In this document: positions 1 through 10,009 of the stretch, piece after piece
Layout of the letters: every line of letters starts with the position of its first letter
Position numbering within the stretch: position 1 is the first letter of the stretch
Source: Mesorhizobium huakuii
Lineage (GTDB): Bacteria; Pseudomonadota; Alphaproteobacteria; Rhizobiales; Rhizobiaceae
DNA length: 64,000 bases
Reading direction: 5' to 3'
Assembly: GCF_014189455.1 (NCBI RefSeq)
Contig: NZ_CP050296.1
Coordinates: 1,302,001 to 1,366,000, forward strand
Program-made: the position numbers and the translations under genes
The notes under the pieces: generated by a model
Seen by the model: the letters and a program-made list of their open reading frames with translations, nothing else
Database searches by the model: none
What the model was told of the DNA's origin: nothing

Positions 1-864
<864 letters not shown>

Positions 865-865
865 A

Positions 866-930
866 GCGATTCCAGGAAAAGTGTGACGCCGTTTTCCCAG
901 GAACCGCTTGCGCGCTTTTCCTGGGATTGC
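866..930. repeat. rhizobial-type intergenic palindrome after prs
   Basis: An imperfect inverted repeat: bases 866-881 pair with 915-930 (CCAGGAAAAG against CTTTTCCTGG, with G-T mismatches further out). It begins two bases after the prs stop codon. The core GGAAAAGTGTG resembles an abundant intergenic repeat of rhizobia. There is no T-run, so termination is possible but unproven. Confidence 0.55.
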
Positions 931-931
931 C

Positions 932-1810
932 TCACGGCGCCGGGCCCTCAAGGCGAGGCGGGCCTCGCCGCACGCCTTCGCCATTGTCTCGCGCGCCGCG
1001 CATATAGCCGCGCGGCGAGGAGCCCAGCATGCGCTTGAACATGGTGATGAAGGCCGGCACGCTGTCATAGCCCAAGTCGAGTGCCACCCTGGTGATCGGC
1101 TCGCCATCGGCGAGCCGCGGCAGCGCCGCGAACAGGCAGGCCTGCTGGCGCCATGTCGACAGCGACAGGCCGGTCTGGCGCTGGAAGGCGCGCGTGAAGG
1201 AGCGCCGGCTCATGCCCGCGGCGTCAGCCCATTCGTCGATCGTCGCGTGCGGCGAAGGTGCCGCGACGAAACGACGGCACAGCATCGCCAGCCTTGGATC
1301 GGACGGGAATGGCAGGCCGAGCGGCCGTTCCGGCAAGGTCGGGATTTCATGCAGCAACAGCTTCATGATCAACCCGCCGCGCCCTTCCAGCTCGCCGCCC
1401 TGCGGCAGTTTCTCCGATTCCACGATCAGGCTGTGCATCAACTCGGTGACGCCGACGACGCGTAAGCCTTCCGGCAGCCCCGGGATCGCGCCCGGCATGA
1501 CGTATACCGAGCGCATCGAGACATCGCCCAGCATCTCGACGGAATGCTCCGTGCCGGCCGGGATCCACATTGCGTGGTCCGGCGGCACCATCCAGCGCCC
1601 GTGCCGCGTCGTCACCAGCACGACGCCGACCAGCGCATGCAGCAACTGGCTGCGGCTGTGGCGGTGTTGCGGCACGTGGTAACCGTCGGGATATTCGGTC
1701 GGCAACGCCACCGCCGGCCCGGCGACCTCCTCCAGCCATTGCCAGCGGCTCTGGTGCAATTGGCCGAGATCGGCATTGCCGGCGCGGAAGATTTCCCTGC
1801 CATGTGGCAT
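932..1810 (-). CDS. AraC family transcriptional regulator with N-terminal cupin
   Basis: A 292-residue regulator. An N-terminal cupin-type sensing domain (about residues 30-110, with HVPQHRHSRSQ and the following beta-strands) is joined to a C-terminal AraC double helix-turn-helix (about residues 185-275; AGMSRRSFTRAFQRQTGLS and the second helix pair near DLGYDSVPAFITMFKRMLG). It is divergent from the MFS transporter starting at 1963, with about 150 bases between them. This arrangement usually means the regulator controls the exporter, as NimR does NimT. The ligand is unknown. A basic Arg/Pro-rich tail follows the second helix-turn-helix. Confidence 0.9.
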   Translation of the reverse strand: MPHGREIFRAGNADLGQLHQSRWQWLEEVAGPAVALPTEYPDGYHVPQHRHSRSQLLHALVGVVLVTTRHGRWMVPPDHAMWIPAGTEHSVEMLGDVSMRSVYVMPGAIPGLPEGLRVVGVTELMHSLIVESEKLPQGGELEGRGGLIMKLLLHEIPTLPERPLGLPFPSDPRLAMLCRRFVAAPSPHATIDEWADAAGMSRRSFTRAFQRQTGLSLSTWRQQACLFAALPRLADGEPITRVALDLGYDSVPAFITMFKRMLGSSPRGYMRGARDNGEGVRRGPPRLEGPAP

Positions 1811-1962
1811 CGGCTATGGCCCACTTGCGAAACTATTGGACCAAACCACGAAAGAAGTCGCGCGACAAGCGGCTTATAAGGCAACCGTCCCTAAGGCGGC
1901 CGCAGGAGCGTCCGCCAGCTTGCCCTGCGGGCGTGCCCGCCAAAAAGACCACGGAGCCTGCC

Positions 1963-3204
1963 TTGACCGATACGACAGCCGCCAGCGTCGCGCCACCAGC
2001 GAGCGCCAGCCACGCCTCAGCCCAGGCGACGGCCTTCACCGTCATCCTGGCGGTGAGCTTCTGCCATTGCATCAACGACATCATGCAGTCGCTGCTATCG
2101 GCCATCTATCCCCTGCTGAAACAGAATTACGGCCTTGATTTCTGGCAGATCGGCCTGCTGACCTTCACCTTCCAGGTGACGGCGTCCTTGCTACAGCCGG
2201 TGATCGGCATGATCACCGACAAGCGGCCGATGCCCTATTCGCTGCCTTATGGCATGGCCTCTTCGCTGATCGGCCTGGTCGTGCTGGCCTATGCCGGGCA
2301 CTACTATCTGCTGCTGATCGGCGCCTCGCTGATCGGCATCGGCTCGGCGATCTTCCATCCCGAATCCTCGCGCATAGCGCGCTTTGCTTCTGGCGGCCGG
2401 TTTGGCCTGGCGCAATCGCTGTTCCAGGTCGGCGGCAATTTCGGCCAGTCGATGGGGCCGCTGCTGGCCGCCTTCATCGTCGTGCCGTTCGGCCAGACCA
2501 GCATCGCCTGGTTCGCCGTCGGCTCGCTGATCGGCATTGTCGTTTTGTGGCAGGTCGGCGGCTGGTACAGCCGCTTGCGCGCCGCGCAAGGCGCCAGAAA
2601 AGCGGCAAGCTTCGTCTCGCCCTTTCCGCGCCGCAAGGTGATGAGCGCACTGGTCGTGCTGACGCTGCTGGTGCTGAGCAAGAACGCTTACATCGCCAGC
2701 CTCGCCAGCTACTACACCTTCTACTCCATCCATAAGTTCGGCGTGTCGGTGCAGATGAGCCAGGTGATGCTGTTCCTGTTCCTCGGCGCCTCGGCGCTGG
2801 GCATCCTGCTCGGCGGTCCGTTCGGCGACCGCTATGGACAGAAGGCGATGATCTGGTTCTCGATCGTCGGCGTGCTGCCCTTCACGCTGGCGCTGCCCTA
2901 CGCCAACCTGGAATGGACGATGGTGCTGACGGTGCTGATCGGCCTCATCCTGTCGTCGGCCTTCTCCAACATCGTCGTCTTCGCGCAGGAACTGGTACCC
3001 GGCCGCGTCGGCATGATCGCCGGCATCTTCTTCGGCTTCGCCTTCGGCATGGGCGGCATTGCCGCCGCCGTGCTCGGCGTTGTCGCCGACATGAAGGGCA
3101 TCGATTTCGTCTTCCAGATCTGCTCGTATCTGCCGCTGCTTGGGCTGCTGACGGTGTTCCTGCCCAACATGAAGGAAGCGAGGAAGGCGCAGGCCGCGGC
3201 CTAA
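1963..3204 (+). CDS. MFS transporter, fosmidomycin-resistance (Fsr) type
   Basis: A 413-residue inner-membrane major facilitator protein with about 12 hydrophobic segments. Sequence such as SFCHCINDIMQSLLSAIYP and the conserved IFHPESSRIARFAS segment match the Fsr subgroup of drug efflux proteins. A TTG at 1963 is preferred as the start because GGAG lies six bases upstream and the hydrophobic part follows an about 28-residue Ala/Ser-rich leader; the frame is open further upstream but lacks membrane-protein character. It is probably regulated by the divergent AraC protein. The substrate cannot be read from sequence. Confidence 0.88.
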   Translation: MTDTTAASVAPPASASHASAQATAFTVILAVSFCHCINDIMQSLLSAIYPLLKQNYGLDFWQIGLLTFTFQVTASLLQPVIGMITDKRPMPYSLPYGMASSLIGLVVLAYAGHYYLLLIGASLIGIGSAIFHPESSRIARFASGGRFGLAQSLFQVGGNFGQSMGPLLAAFIVVPFGQTSIAWFAVGSLIGIVVLWQVGGWYSRLRAAQGARKAASFVSPFPRRKVMSALVVLTLLVLSKNAYIASLASYYTFYSIHKFGVSVQMSQVMLFLFLGASALGILLGGPFGDRYGQKAMIWFSIVGVLPFTLALPYANLEWTMVLTVLIGLILSSAFSNIVVFAQELVPGRVGMIAGIFFGFAFGMGGIAAAVLGVVADMKGIDFVFQICSYLPLLGLLTVFLPNMKEARKAQAAA

Positions 3205-3230
3205 ACCCGGCGGATCGGAATTCACATGAA

Positions 3231-3260
3231 AAGGCACCCGCCCGGATGGGCGGGTGCCTT
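3231..3260. terminator. hairpin terminator between convergent genes
   Basis: A perfect 13-base-pair stem (3231-3243 with 3248-3260) with a GGAT loop sits between the convergent MFS and alpha/beta hydrolase genes. On the minus strand the stem is followed by TTTT, so it best fits termination of the hydrolase transcript; it may act in both directions. Confidence 0.8.
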
Positions 3261-3278
3261 GCCTATCCTGCGGAAGGC

Positions 3279-4136
3279 CTATGCCTTGAAGAAGGCCAAA
3301 AGGTCGGCGTTAATGACATCCGCATGGGTTGTCGCCATACCGTGCGGGAAACCCTTGTAGACCTTGAGCTCGCCCTTCTTGAGCAGCTTGATCGACAACA
3401 ACGCCGAGTCGGCGATCGGAACGATCTGGTCGTCGTCGCCATGCATGACCAGCACCGGCACGTCGATCGCCTTCAAATCCTCGGTGAAGTCGGTTTCCGA
3501 GAAAGCCTTGATGCAATCATAGTGCGCCTTGGTGCCGCCCATCATGCCCTGGCGCCACCAATTGTCGATGACCCCTTGCGAGACTTCGGCGCCCGGACGG
3601 TTGAATCCGTAGAAAGGCCCGGCCGGAACGTCACGGAAGAACTGGGCGCGATTGGCTGCCTGGGCAGCGCGGAAGCCATCGAACACCTCGATCGGCAGGC
3701 CGCCGGGATTGGCAGCCGTCTTGAGCATGATCGGCGGCACAGCGCCAATCAGCACCGCCTTGGCGACGCGGCCGCCCGAGCCGTACTTGGCGACATAGCG
3801 CGCCACCTCACCGCCGCCGGTCGAATGGCCGACATGGATGGCATTCTTGAGGTCGAGATGCGCCGCGAGTTCAGCCACATCGGCCGCATAGGTGTCCATC
3901 TCGTTACCGATATCCGTCTGGGTCGAGCGGCCATGGCCGCGCCGGTCATGGGCAATGACGCGGTAGCCCTGTGCCAGGAAGAACAGCATCTGGGCATCCC
4001 AGTCGTCGCTGCTCAGCGGCCAGCCATGATGGAAGACGATGGGCTGACCGGTTCCCCAGTCCTTGTAGAAAATCTGCGTGCCGTCCTTGGTGGTGATCGT
4101 GCCGCTGCCGGAACCGGATTTCGTCTGCGAAGCCAT
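3279..4136 (-). CDS. alpha/beta hydrolase, non-heme chloroperoxidase/arylesterase-like
   Basis: A 285-residue cytoplasmic serine hydrolase. The oxyanion region FHHGWP, the nucleophile elbow GHSTGG (Ser105), the acid [10 protein letters not shown] and the late catalytic His in GFPHGM give a complete triad typical of cofactor-free haloperoxidase/esterase proteins. The ATG at 4136 has AAAGGAG just upstream; the frame is open beyond it, but that sequence overlaps the regulatory region. The gene is divergent from a MarR regulator, with two identical palindromes between them, so it is probably repressed by that protein and induced by an organic compound or oxidant. The natural substrate is unknown. 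Confidence 0.92.
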   Translation of the reverse strand: MASQTKSGSGSGTITTKDGTQIFYKDWGTGQPIVFHHGWPLSSDDWDAQMLFFLAQGYRVIAHDRRGHGRSTQTDIGNEMDTYAADVAELAAHLDLKNAIHVGHSTGGGEVARYVAKYGSGGRVAKAVLIGAVPPIMLKTAANPGGLPIEVFDGFRAAQAANRAQFFRDVPAGPFYGFNRPGAEVSQGVIDNWWRQGMMGGTKAHYDCIKAFSETDFTEDLKAIDVPVLVMHGDDDQIVPIADSALLSIKLLKKGELKVYKGFPHGMATTHADVINADLLAFFKA

Positions 4137-4170
4137 CTCAATCTCCTTTGATTGTTGTCGCGGTAAACAA

Positions 4171-4236
4171 TATCGCGATATCGATATTGCTAGCGCAGCC
4201 CTGAACCCTTGTCTACAAAAAATATGTATCGCGATA
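4171..4236. promoter_or_regulatory. paired MarR-type operators (TATCGCGATA twice)
   Basis: The perfect 10-base palindrome TATCGCGATA occurs at 4171-4180 and again at 4227-4236, centres 56 bases apart, in the divergent spacer between the hydrolase and the marR gene. Both copies extend into ATATC on the right flank. The position and duplication fit one operator per promoter, bound by the adjacent MarR protein. Confidence 0.75.
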
Positions 4237-4284
4237 TCATTTTTCGTGGTACCGAATTTCCTACGTCGGCAAAAGGAACGCGTC

Positions 4285-4713
4285 GTGCCTCTCCCGTTGG
4301 ACAACCAGCTCTGTTTCACGCTCTACGCCACCTCAATGGCGATCAATCGCACCTATAAGCCGATGCTGGACGAGATGGGGATCACCTATCCGCAATATCT
4401 CGTGCTCAACGCGCTTGCCGAGGCCGACGGCATGTCGGTCGGCTCGATCGCCCACCGGCTCGCTTTGGAATCGAGCACCATCACACCACTGGTCAAGCGC
4501 ATGGAACAGGCCGGCCTTGTGACCCGCCAGCGCAGCCATACCGACGAGCGCCAAGTGCAGGTCGACCTGACAGTCGCCGGGCGCGCGCTGCTTGTCCAGT
4601 GCAATTGCCTGAACGAGACCTTGATCGAACGCTCCGGCATGACGCTGGCGCAACTTGATGCGCTGAACCGGCAAATCCAGGCGCTGCGGGATGCGCTGGG
4701 TGGCGACCGCTAA
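4285..4713 (+). CDS. MarR family transcriptional regulator (OhrR-like)
   Basis: A 142-residue winged-helix regulator. The N-terminal [20 protein letters not shown] carries the Cys at the position used for peroxide sensing in OhrR proteins. The DNA-binding part follows ([20 protein letters not shown], then the wing [15 protein letters not shown]). GTG at 4285 is chosen because AGGA lies seven bases upstream and OhrR-like proteins start a few residues before this Cys. It likely represses itself and the divergent hydrolase through the two TATCGCGATA sites. Whether it senses hydroperoxide is inference from the Cys alone. Confidence 0.9.
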   Translation: MPLPLDNQLCFTLYATSMAINRTYKPMLDEMGITYPQYLVLNALAEADGMSVGSIAHRLALESSTITPLVKRMEQAGLVTRQRSHTDERQVQVDLTVAGRALLVQCNCLNETLIERSGMTLAQLDALNRQIQALRDALGGDR

Positions 4714-4973
4714 CCATTTCGATCCAGCCGTAACTAGCTTTTCTCCCGAAACCCCCAGACGCCTGGAAAGCGCTCTGAGAAGGCGCCTGGAGCCATCGAC
4801 CGGCCGCGACAGACGCCAGCCCGGCCGAAGGCCTGCGATCACGAAGCGGTGACGGCTGTAACGGACGCTCGGTAGCTTGCGAAGACTGGACATAGGCGCC
4901 GGGTAAAGCACTTGCGGCGCGTCCCGGCCGAAATCCGGGCGCGATCTGCCAACCTCTCAAGGAATCCACGATC

Positions 4974-5774
4974 ATGTTGAATAGGCGTACTTTTTCCACC
5001 GCGCTCGTCGCCGGGGTGGCGACGAGCATACTGGCCGGCTCCGCCAAGGCGCGAGCCCAGACGAGCTCCAAGATTCGCCCCGAGGTGCGCCCCAGGGTTC
5101 GCAACGTCGTCCTCGTCCATGGCGCTTATGCCGATGGCTCGTGCTGGTCGGAGGTGGTTGGCCTGCTGCAGCAGGCCGGCTTCAATGCAACCGTCGTCCA
5201 GCACCCGCTGACCACGCTGGAGGCAGGCGTCGAGGCAACGCGCCGTGCGATCGCTCTCCAGGATGGACCGACGATACTTGTCGGACACTCCTTTGCCGGC
5301 ATGATCGTCAGCGAGGCAGGGGCGGATCCAAAAGTGTCCTCGCTCGTCTATGTCGCGGCGCGCGCGCCCGATGCCGGCGAAGACTACACGGCGCTCGCCA
5401 AGACTTTCGCGCCGCCGCCCGCCTCGGCGGGCCTTGTCTGGTCCGCAGGCTATGGCAAGCTCAGCGAGGAGGCTTTCCTGCGGGATTTCGCCGGTGGTAT
5501 TCCTCGCGAGAAGGCGCGCATCCTTTATGCCGTCCAGGGGCCGATCTCGGATCAGCTTTTCTCCGGAAAGACAACCCAGGCGGCCTGGCGCTCAAAGCCG
5601 AGCTGGTATGCCGTCTCGACCGAGGACCGCACCATCAACCCGGATCTCGAGCGCTTCATGGCCAAACGCATGAACGCCAAGACCATCGAGGTGAAGGCAA
5701 GTCATTTGTCGCTGATCTCTCACCCGCGTGAGATCACCCAGCTCATCTCGAAAGCCGCTGGGCAGCTCAGCTAG
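4974..5774 (+). CDS. Tat-exported alpha/beta hydrolase (salicylate esterase-like)
   Basis: A 266-residue serine hydrolase with an N-terminal twin-arginine-like signal (NRRTF followed by a hydrophobic stretch to about residue 28), so probably periplasmic. Visible motifs are VLVHGAYADGSCW, the nucleophile elbow GHSFAG (Ser106) and a C-terminal KASHLSLISHP that carries the catalytic His. The family (methyl-salicylate/acetone-cyanohydrin hydrolase-like) acts on small esters. ATG 4974 has AAGGA upstream. The preceding spacer (4714-4973) holds no other gene. Confidence 0.88.
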   Translation: MLNRRTFSTALVAGVATSILAGSAKARAQTSSKIRPEVRPRVRNVVLVHGAYADGSCWSEVVGLLQQAGFNATVVQHPLTTLEAGVEATRRAIALQDGPTILVGHSFAGMIVSEAGADPKVSSLVYVAARAPDAGEDYTALAKTFAPPPASAGLVWSAGYGKLSEEAFLRDFAGGIPREKARILYAVQGPISDQLFSGKTTQAAWRSKPSWYAVSTEDRTINPDLERFMAKRMNAKTIEVKASHLSLISHPREITQLISKAAGQLS

Positions 5775-6127
5775 CGAGGTGGGTCCCGGGGCGGTATGAA
5801 GTTCAATCGCTTCGGCGACCGGCCCGTTTGAAATGTTGCAATCCCAAGCCGACCGGCTAGCCGGGAATGCTGAACCGCACGAGGTGCCCGCAGGCGCCTC
5901 CAGCCTCCGGCTTGCACCTCCGGCCGCCTTCCGCTATAGAGCCGCCACCCGCGTAGACACCCTTGGAGGCAACGCGGCGGAAGGCTGCCTTCCCTTGTGA
6001 TCCCGAACAAAGCTCCGTCTCAAAGCGGGTGCCCTCATTCGGACATCCAGGTCTGGCGGCTTTCGACGTTTACGGCTTGGGCACATTGCCTGCCGCAAAC
6101 GCTCCATAACACGCGAAAGGAAAAGCC
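5775..6127 (+). other. gene-free spacer upstream of rplY
   Basis: No coding sequence with rhizobial codon bias, tRNA-like sequence or strong hairpin was seen in these 353 bases. The end carries the ribosome binding site AAAGG of rplY, so the rplY-pth promoter presumably lies here. Confidence 0.5.
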
Positions 6128-6769
6128 ATGAGCCACGATACTTACGAGCTCAAGGCCGAAGCGCGCGAACAGGTCGGTAAGGGGTCCGCCCGTGCAGTTC
6201 GCCGCAACGGTAAAGTGCCTGCAGTAATCTATGGTGACAAGCAGCCTCCCCTGGCAATCGCTCTCACCTACAAGGACATCTACTACAAGATCCATGGCGG
6301 CGGGTTCCTGACCACGATCGCCACGATCGATGTCGACGGCAAGAAGATCCAGGTCCTGCCGAAGGACTTCCAGCTCGACCCGGTCAAGGATTTCCCTGTC
6401 CATGTCGACTTCCTGCGCATCGGCAAGGACACCGAAGTCAATGTCGACGTGCCTGTCCACTTCATCAATGAGGACAAGTCGCCCGGCATCAAGCGCGGCG
6501 GCGTGCTCAACATCGTGCGTCACGAAGTCGAGTTCCACTGCCCGGCCAATGCGATCCCGGAATTCATCACCATTGATCTCACCGGCACCAACATCGGCGA
6601 TTCGATCCACATCTCGGCGGTCAAGCTGCCGGCCGGCGTCAAGCCGGTCATCTCCGATCGCGACTTCACCATCGCGACCATTGCCGGTTCGTCGGCGATG
6701 AAACCGGAGGCTGAAGAGACGGTCGAAGCGGCTGCACCTGAAGCGGCTCCTGCCGCCGAAGAGAAGTAA
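6128..6769 (+). CDS. rplY: 50S ribosomal protein L25/general stress protein Ctc
   Basis: A 213-residue ribosomal protein of the long (CTC/TL5) type that binds 5S rRNA. The N-terminal L25 domain (about 1-95; [20 protein letters not shown]) is followed by the C-terminal TL5 beta domain (about 100-185) and an acidic Ala/Glu-rich tail. It starts at an ATG with AAAGG upstream. It is followed after 23 bases by pth; rplY-pth is a common pairing, and the two are very likely cotranscribed. Confidence 0.97.
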   Translation: MSHDTYELKAEAREQVGKGSARAVRRNGKVPAVIYGDKQPPLAIALTYKDIYYKIHGGGFLTTIATIDVDGKKIQVLPKDFQLDPVKDFPVHVDFLRIGKDTEVNVDVPVHFINEDKSPGIKRGGVLNIVRHEVEFHCPANAIPEFITIDLTGTNIGDSIHISAVKLPAGVKPVISDRDFTIATIAGSSAMKPEAEETVEAAAPEAAPAAEEK

Positions 6770-6792
6770 CTCTTTCCCGCCCGGAGCAGACG

Positions 6793-7512
6793 ATGCTTGT
6801 CTTTGCAGGCCTCGGCAATCCGGGCGCGAAATACGCTGGCAACCGGCACAATGTCGGTTTCATGGCGGCGGACGCTATCGCCCGCCGCCATTCCTTTTCG
6901 CCCTGGTCGAAGAAATTCCACGGCCTGATTTCAGAAGGCACGCTCGGCGGCGAGAAGATCGTCCTGATCAAGCCGCAGACCTTCATGAACCTGTCCGGCC
7001 AGTCGGTCGGCGAAGCGCTGCGCTTCTACAAGCTCGACCTTTCCGCCCTCACCGTCTTCTATGACGAGATCGATCTTGCCGAAGGCAAGCTGCGCATCAA
7101 GACCGGCGGCGGCGCCGGCGGCCATAACGGCATCCGCTCGATCGACGGCCATGTCGGCAACGCCTATCGCCGTGTGCGCATCGGCGTCGGCCATCCCGGC
7201 GTCAAGGAAATGGTCCAGCATCATGTGCTCGGCGACTTCGCCAAGGCCGACCGCGAATGGCTCGATCCCTTGCTCGACGCGATCGCCGACAACGCCGCCA
7301 TGATCGTCAAGGGCGACGAATCCGGCTTCATGAACAAGGCCGCGCTCGCCGTCCAGGGCAAGGCCGCACCCGAGCCGGACAAGCCGGCGCAGAAACAGGC
7401 GCCCAAGCAGCAGAGCCACATCCGCCAGGCACGCCCGCCGCAGGCGCCCGCCAAACTGCCTGAGACCGGCCCGATGGCGGCCATGCTGAAAAAACTGTTC
7501 GGTAAAGACTGA
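6793..7512 (+). CDS. pth: peptidyl-tRNA hydrolase
   Basis: A 239-residue enzyme that cleaves peptidyl-tRNA released by stalled ribosomes. The N-terminal [17 protein letters not shown] contains catalytic His19, and [11 protein letters not shown] and the RVRIGVGHP motif follow. It is longer than E. coli Pth (about 194 residues) by a Lys/Pro/Gln-rich tail from about residue 190, as is usual in Rhizobiales. GGAG lies just before the ATG. It forms an operon with rplY. Confidence 0.97.
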   Translation: MLVFAGLGNPGAKYAGNRHNVGFMAADAIARRHSFSPWSKKFHGLISEGTLGGEKIVLIKPQTFMNLSGQSVGEALRFYKLDLSALTVFYDEIDLAEGKLRIKTGGGAGGHNGIRSIDGHVGNAYRRVRIGVGHPGVKEMVQHHVLGDFAKADREWLDPLLDAIADNAAMIVKGDESGFMNKAALAVQGKAAPEPDKPAQKQAPKQQSHIRQARPPQAPAKLPETGPMAAMLKKLFGKD

Positions 7513-7557
7513 AGCGACCGGCGCCGCCTGGCCATAGGCAGCGCCAACCGTGCAGAA

Positions 7558-7836
7558 CTACATTGCGCCGACGGCCATGCCCTTGGTCGTCTCATCGATC
7601 GCGTCCTTCACCAGCGCGATCGCCTTGACGCGATGACCGCCCTTGTCCGGCAGGGCCGCCTGCAACTGATTGAGCGCTGCCTGGAGATCATTCAGCGCCT
7701 TGTTCATATGCGGTTGCGCGGCTTCGGCCGTGCTGGTTGCAAGAACCGTTGCGCTGCCGGCAACGGCTGCTCCAGCCATGCCGAGCACGGCGATGCTGCG
7801 CAGACTGTCACGACGGGAAAGCTTGAATTCGGTCAT
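7558..7836 (-). CDS. small Tat-signal exported protein of unknown function
   Basis: A 92-residue protein whose N-terminus (LSRRDSLRS then a hydrophobic Ala/Gly run ending near AEAAQ) is a typical twin-arginine signal. The mature part is about 58 residues and helical, with repeated Leu/Gln (LNDLQAALNQLQAALPDKGG). ATG 7836 is preferred over the upstream in-frame ATG at 7869 because AGGGAG lies seven bases ahead of it. It is convergent with pth. Small exported proteins of this type are common in rhizobia, but no function is assigned. Confidence 0.82.
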   Translation of the reverse strand: MTEFKLSRRDSLRSIAVLGMAGAAVAGSATVLATSTAEAAQPHMNKALNDLQAALNQLQAALPDKGGHRVKAIALVKDAIDETTKGMAVGAM

Positions 7837-8015
7837 TTCAGAACTCCCTCTCTGTGGAACTGTCGTCACGCGACATCGCTAAATTAGCCCGCGCCAGCAT
7901 CACGCCGTATTGACGAACGCGTGATCGGTGCCTGGCGCCGGCCCGCCTTGCCGGCAGGCGACGTCCCACGCTAGCACTGGCGCGTACTGGCAAGATCGGT
8001 AGCAGCGAGACCGGC

Positions 8016-8768
8016 ATGGCGGATGATGTTTCGAATCTGACCGGGGAGGCCAGGCAACTGGGGCTGGCCGGCGATTTCGGGACGGCTCATCAGCTGATCG
8101 ACCGGGCCACGCTTCTTGCCGGCAACGATCCCGCTCGGCGTGCGACATGCGCGATCGAGCGTGGCCGGCTGTACAATTCGGCAGGACAGCGGGATCTGGC
8201 GCGGCCGCTGTTTGAGGAGGCATGGCGGCTGGCACGAGAGGCACGCGCGCATATTCTGGCGGCCGATGCCGCCCACATGCTCGCCATCGTCGGAACACCC
8301 GACGACGCCGTCGAATGGACCGCGATTGGCCTTGCCTATGTCGGCGAACATCCGCAGGCAGAGCCATGGCGCGGCCCCCTGCTCAACAATCTCGGCTGGT
8401 CCTATTTCGACGCCGGCCGGTTCGACGATGCATTGCCTGTCTTCGAGCAGGCGGTGGCGGTGCGGCAGTCGCGCGGCCAGGCCCGGGAGATGCGCATCGC
8501 CCGCTACGCGGTCGTCAGGACGCTGCGCGCGCTCGGCCGCCTCGAAGAGGCCCGACGGCTTGCCGAAGAGGTGGCCAGGGCGGCGGAAGTCGACGGCGAT
8601 CAGGCGCCATACATTCACGAGGAGCTGGCCGAGTGCCATGCCGGACTCGGCGACATGAACCGCGCGCGCTCGAGCGCTCGGCGCGCCCTCGCCGTTCTCG
8701 GGGACGATCCCGCCTTTGTCAGCCAGGAGGCCCGCCGGCTCGCCAGACTGCGAGACCTGGCAGGCTGA
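8016..8768 (+). CDS. tetratricopeptide-repeat protein
   Basis: A 250-residue all-helical protein with several degenerate TPR units; the clearest is LLNNLGWSYFDAGRFDDALP near residues 127-146, followed by further Ala/Leu/Arg-rich helix pairs. No signal peptide or catalytic motif is seen, so it is probably a cytoplasmic protein-interaction scaffold. It stands alone between a convergent-side minus gene and ychF. The start ATG at 8016 has only a weak GAGA ribosome site. Confidence 0.8.
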   Translation: MADDVSNLTGEARQLGLAGDFGTAHQLIDRATLLAGNDPARRATCAIERGRLYNSAGQRDLARPLFEEAWRLAREARAHILAADAAHMLAIVGTPDDAVEWTAIGLAYVGEHPQAEPWRGPLLNNLGWSYFDAGRFDDALPVFEQAVAVRQSRGQAREMRIARYAVVRTLRALGRLEEARRLAEEVARAAEVDGDQAPYIHEELAECHAGLGDMNRARSSARRALAVLGDDPAFVSQEARRLARLRDLAG

Positions 8769-8887
8769 ACGCCGGCCATAGGTTCGCCTCGGCCAGGCCG
8801 CCCATTCCCGCTGGGGGCTTGACGTTGATCACCCCTATCGCCCATAGCCCTCATCAAATTTCGCTTTTCCCGATAGGACTGGACACA

Positions 8888-9991
8888 ATGGGTTTCAAAT
8901 GCGGCATCGTTGGCTTGCCCAACGTCGGCAAGTCGACGCTCTTCAACGCGTTGACCAGGACGGCGGCGGCGCAGGCCGCCAACTATCCGTTCTGCACCAT
9001 CGAACCGAACACCGGCGAGGTGGCGGTGCCCGATCCGCGCCTGCAGAAGATCGCTTCGATCGCCAAGTCGAAGGAGATCATCCCGACCCGCATCTCCTTC
9101 GTCGACATTGCCGGCCTGGTGCGCGGCGCCTCGAAAGGCGAAGGGCTGGGCAACCAGTTCCTCGCCAACATCCGCGAGGTCGACGCCATCGTGCATGTGC
9201 TGCGCTGCTTCGAGGATGACGACATCACCCATGTCGAGGGCCGCATCGACCCGGTCGCTGATGCCGAGACGGTCGAGACCGAGCTGATGCTCGCCGACCT
9301 CGACAGCCTGGAACGCCGCATCGTGCAGATCCGCAAGCGCGCCGGCAGCAAGGACAAGGAAGCGACGACCGTGCTGCCGATGATGGAGGCCGCGCTCGAG
9401 CTGTTGCAAGCCGGCAAGCCGACCCGCATCCTGCTCAAGGGCATCTCGGCCGAGGATTTGCGCATCCTGCAGGGGCTGAACCTTCTGACCTCGCACCCGG
9501 TGCTCTATGTCTGCAACGTCGCCGAGGCCGATGCCGCCACCGGCAACGAGCACACCAGGGCCGTGGAAAAGATGGCCAGCGCGCAAGGCGCCGGCACCGT
9601 GGTGATCTCGGCCGCGATCGAGGCTGAGGTCGCCCAGCTCTCGGACGAAGAAGAGATGGAATTCCTGTCCTCGCTCGGGCTCGACGAGCCCGGCCTGAAC
9701 AAGGTCATCCGCGCCGGCTACGATCTCTTGCACCTCATCACCTATTTCACCGCCGGCCCGAAGGAAACGCGCGCCTGGACCATCCACAAGGGTGACAAGG
9801 CCCCGCAGGCCGCGGGCGTCATCCACACCGATTTCGAACGCGGCTTCATCCGCGCCCAGACCATCGCCTATAACGACTACATCACGCTGGGCGGCGAAGT
9901 GGCGGCCAAGGAAGCCGGCAAGGCGCGCGACGAAGGCAAGGAATATGTCGTCCAGGACGGCGACGTCCTGCTGTTCAAGTTCAATACGTGA
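8888..9991 (+). CDS. ychF: redox-regulated ATPase/GTPase YchF (Obg family)
   Basis: A 367-residue OLA1/YchF-type P-loop protein that associates with ribosomes and prefers ATP. Visible motifs are the P-loop GLPNVGKST, NYPFCTIEPN, the G3 motif DIAGL, and NVAE in place of the NKxD GTP-specificity motif, then the C-terminal TGS domain (GPKETRAWTI to the end). The start is the ATG at 8888; the frame runs open far upstream, but that sequence has no YchF similarity and overlaps the TPR gene. Confidence 0.97.
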   Translation: MGFKCGIVGLPNVGKSTLFNALTRTAAAQAANYPFCTIEPNTGEVAVPDPRLQKIASIAKSKEIIPTRISFVDIAGLVRGASKGEGLGNQFLANIREVDAIVHVLRCFEDDDITHVEGRIDPVADAETVETELMLADLDSLERRIVQIRKRAGSKDKEATTVLPMMEAALELLQAGKPTRILLKGISAEDLRILQGLNLLTSHPVLYVCNVAEADAATGNEHTRAVEKMASAQGAGTVVISAAIEAEVAQLSDEEEMEFLSSLGLDEPGLNKVIRAGYDLLHLITYFTAGPKETRAWTIHKGDKAPQAAGVIHTDFERGFIRAQTIAYNDYITLGGEVAAKEAGKARDEGKEYVVQDGDVLLFKFNT

Positions 9992-10009
9992 CGCCTCAAG
10001 CGGCAGGCG

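Noticed and set aside
5775..6127. A tRNA gene in the rplY leader
   Set aside because: No T-loop GTTCRA context or foldable cloverleaf was seen.
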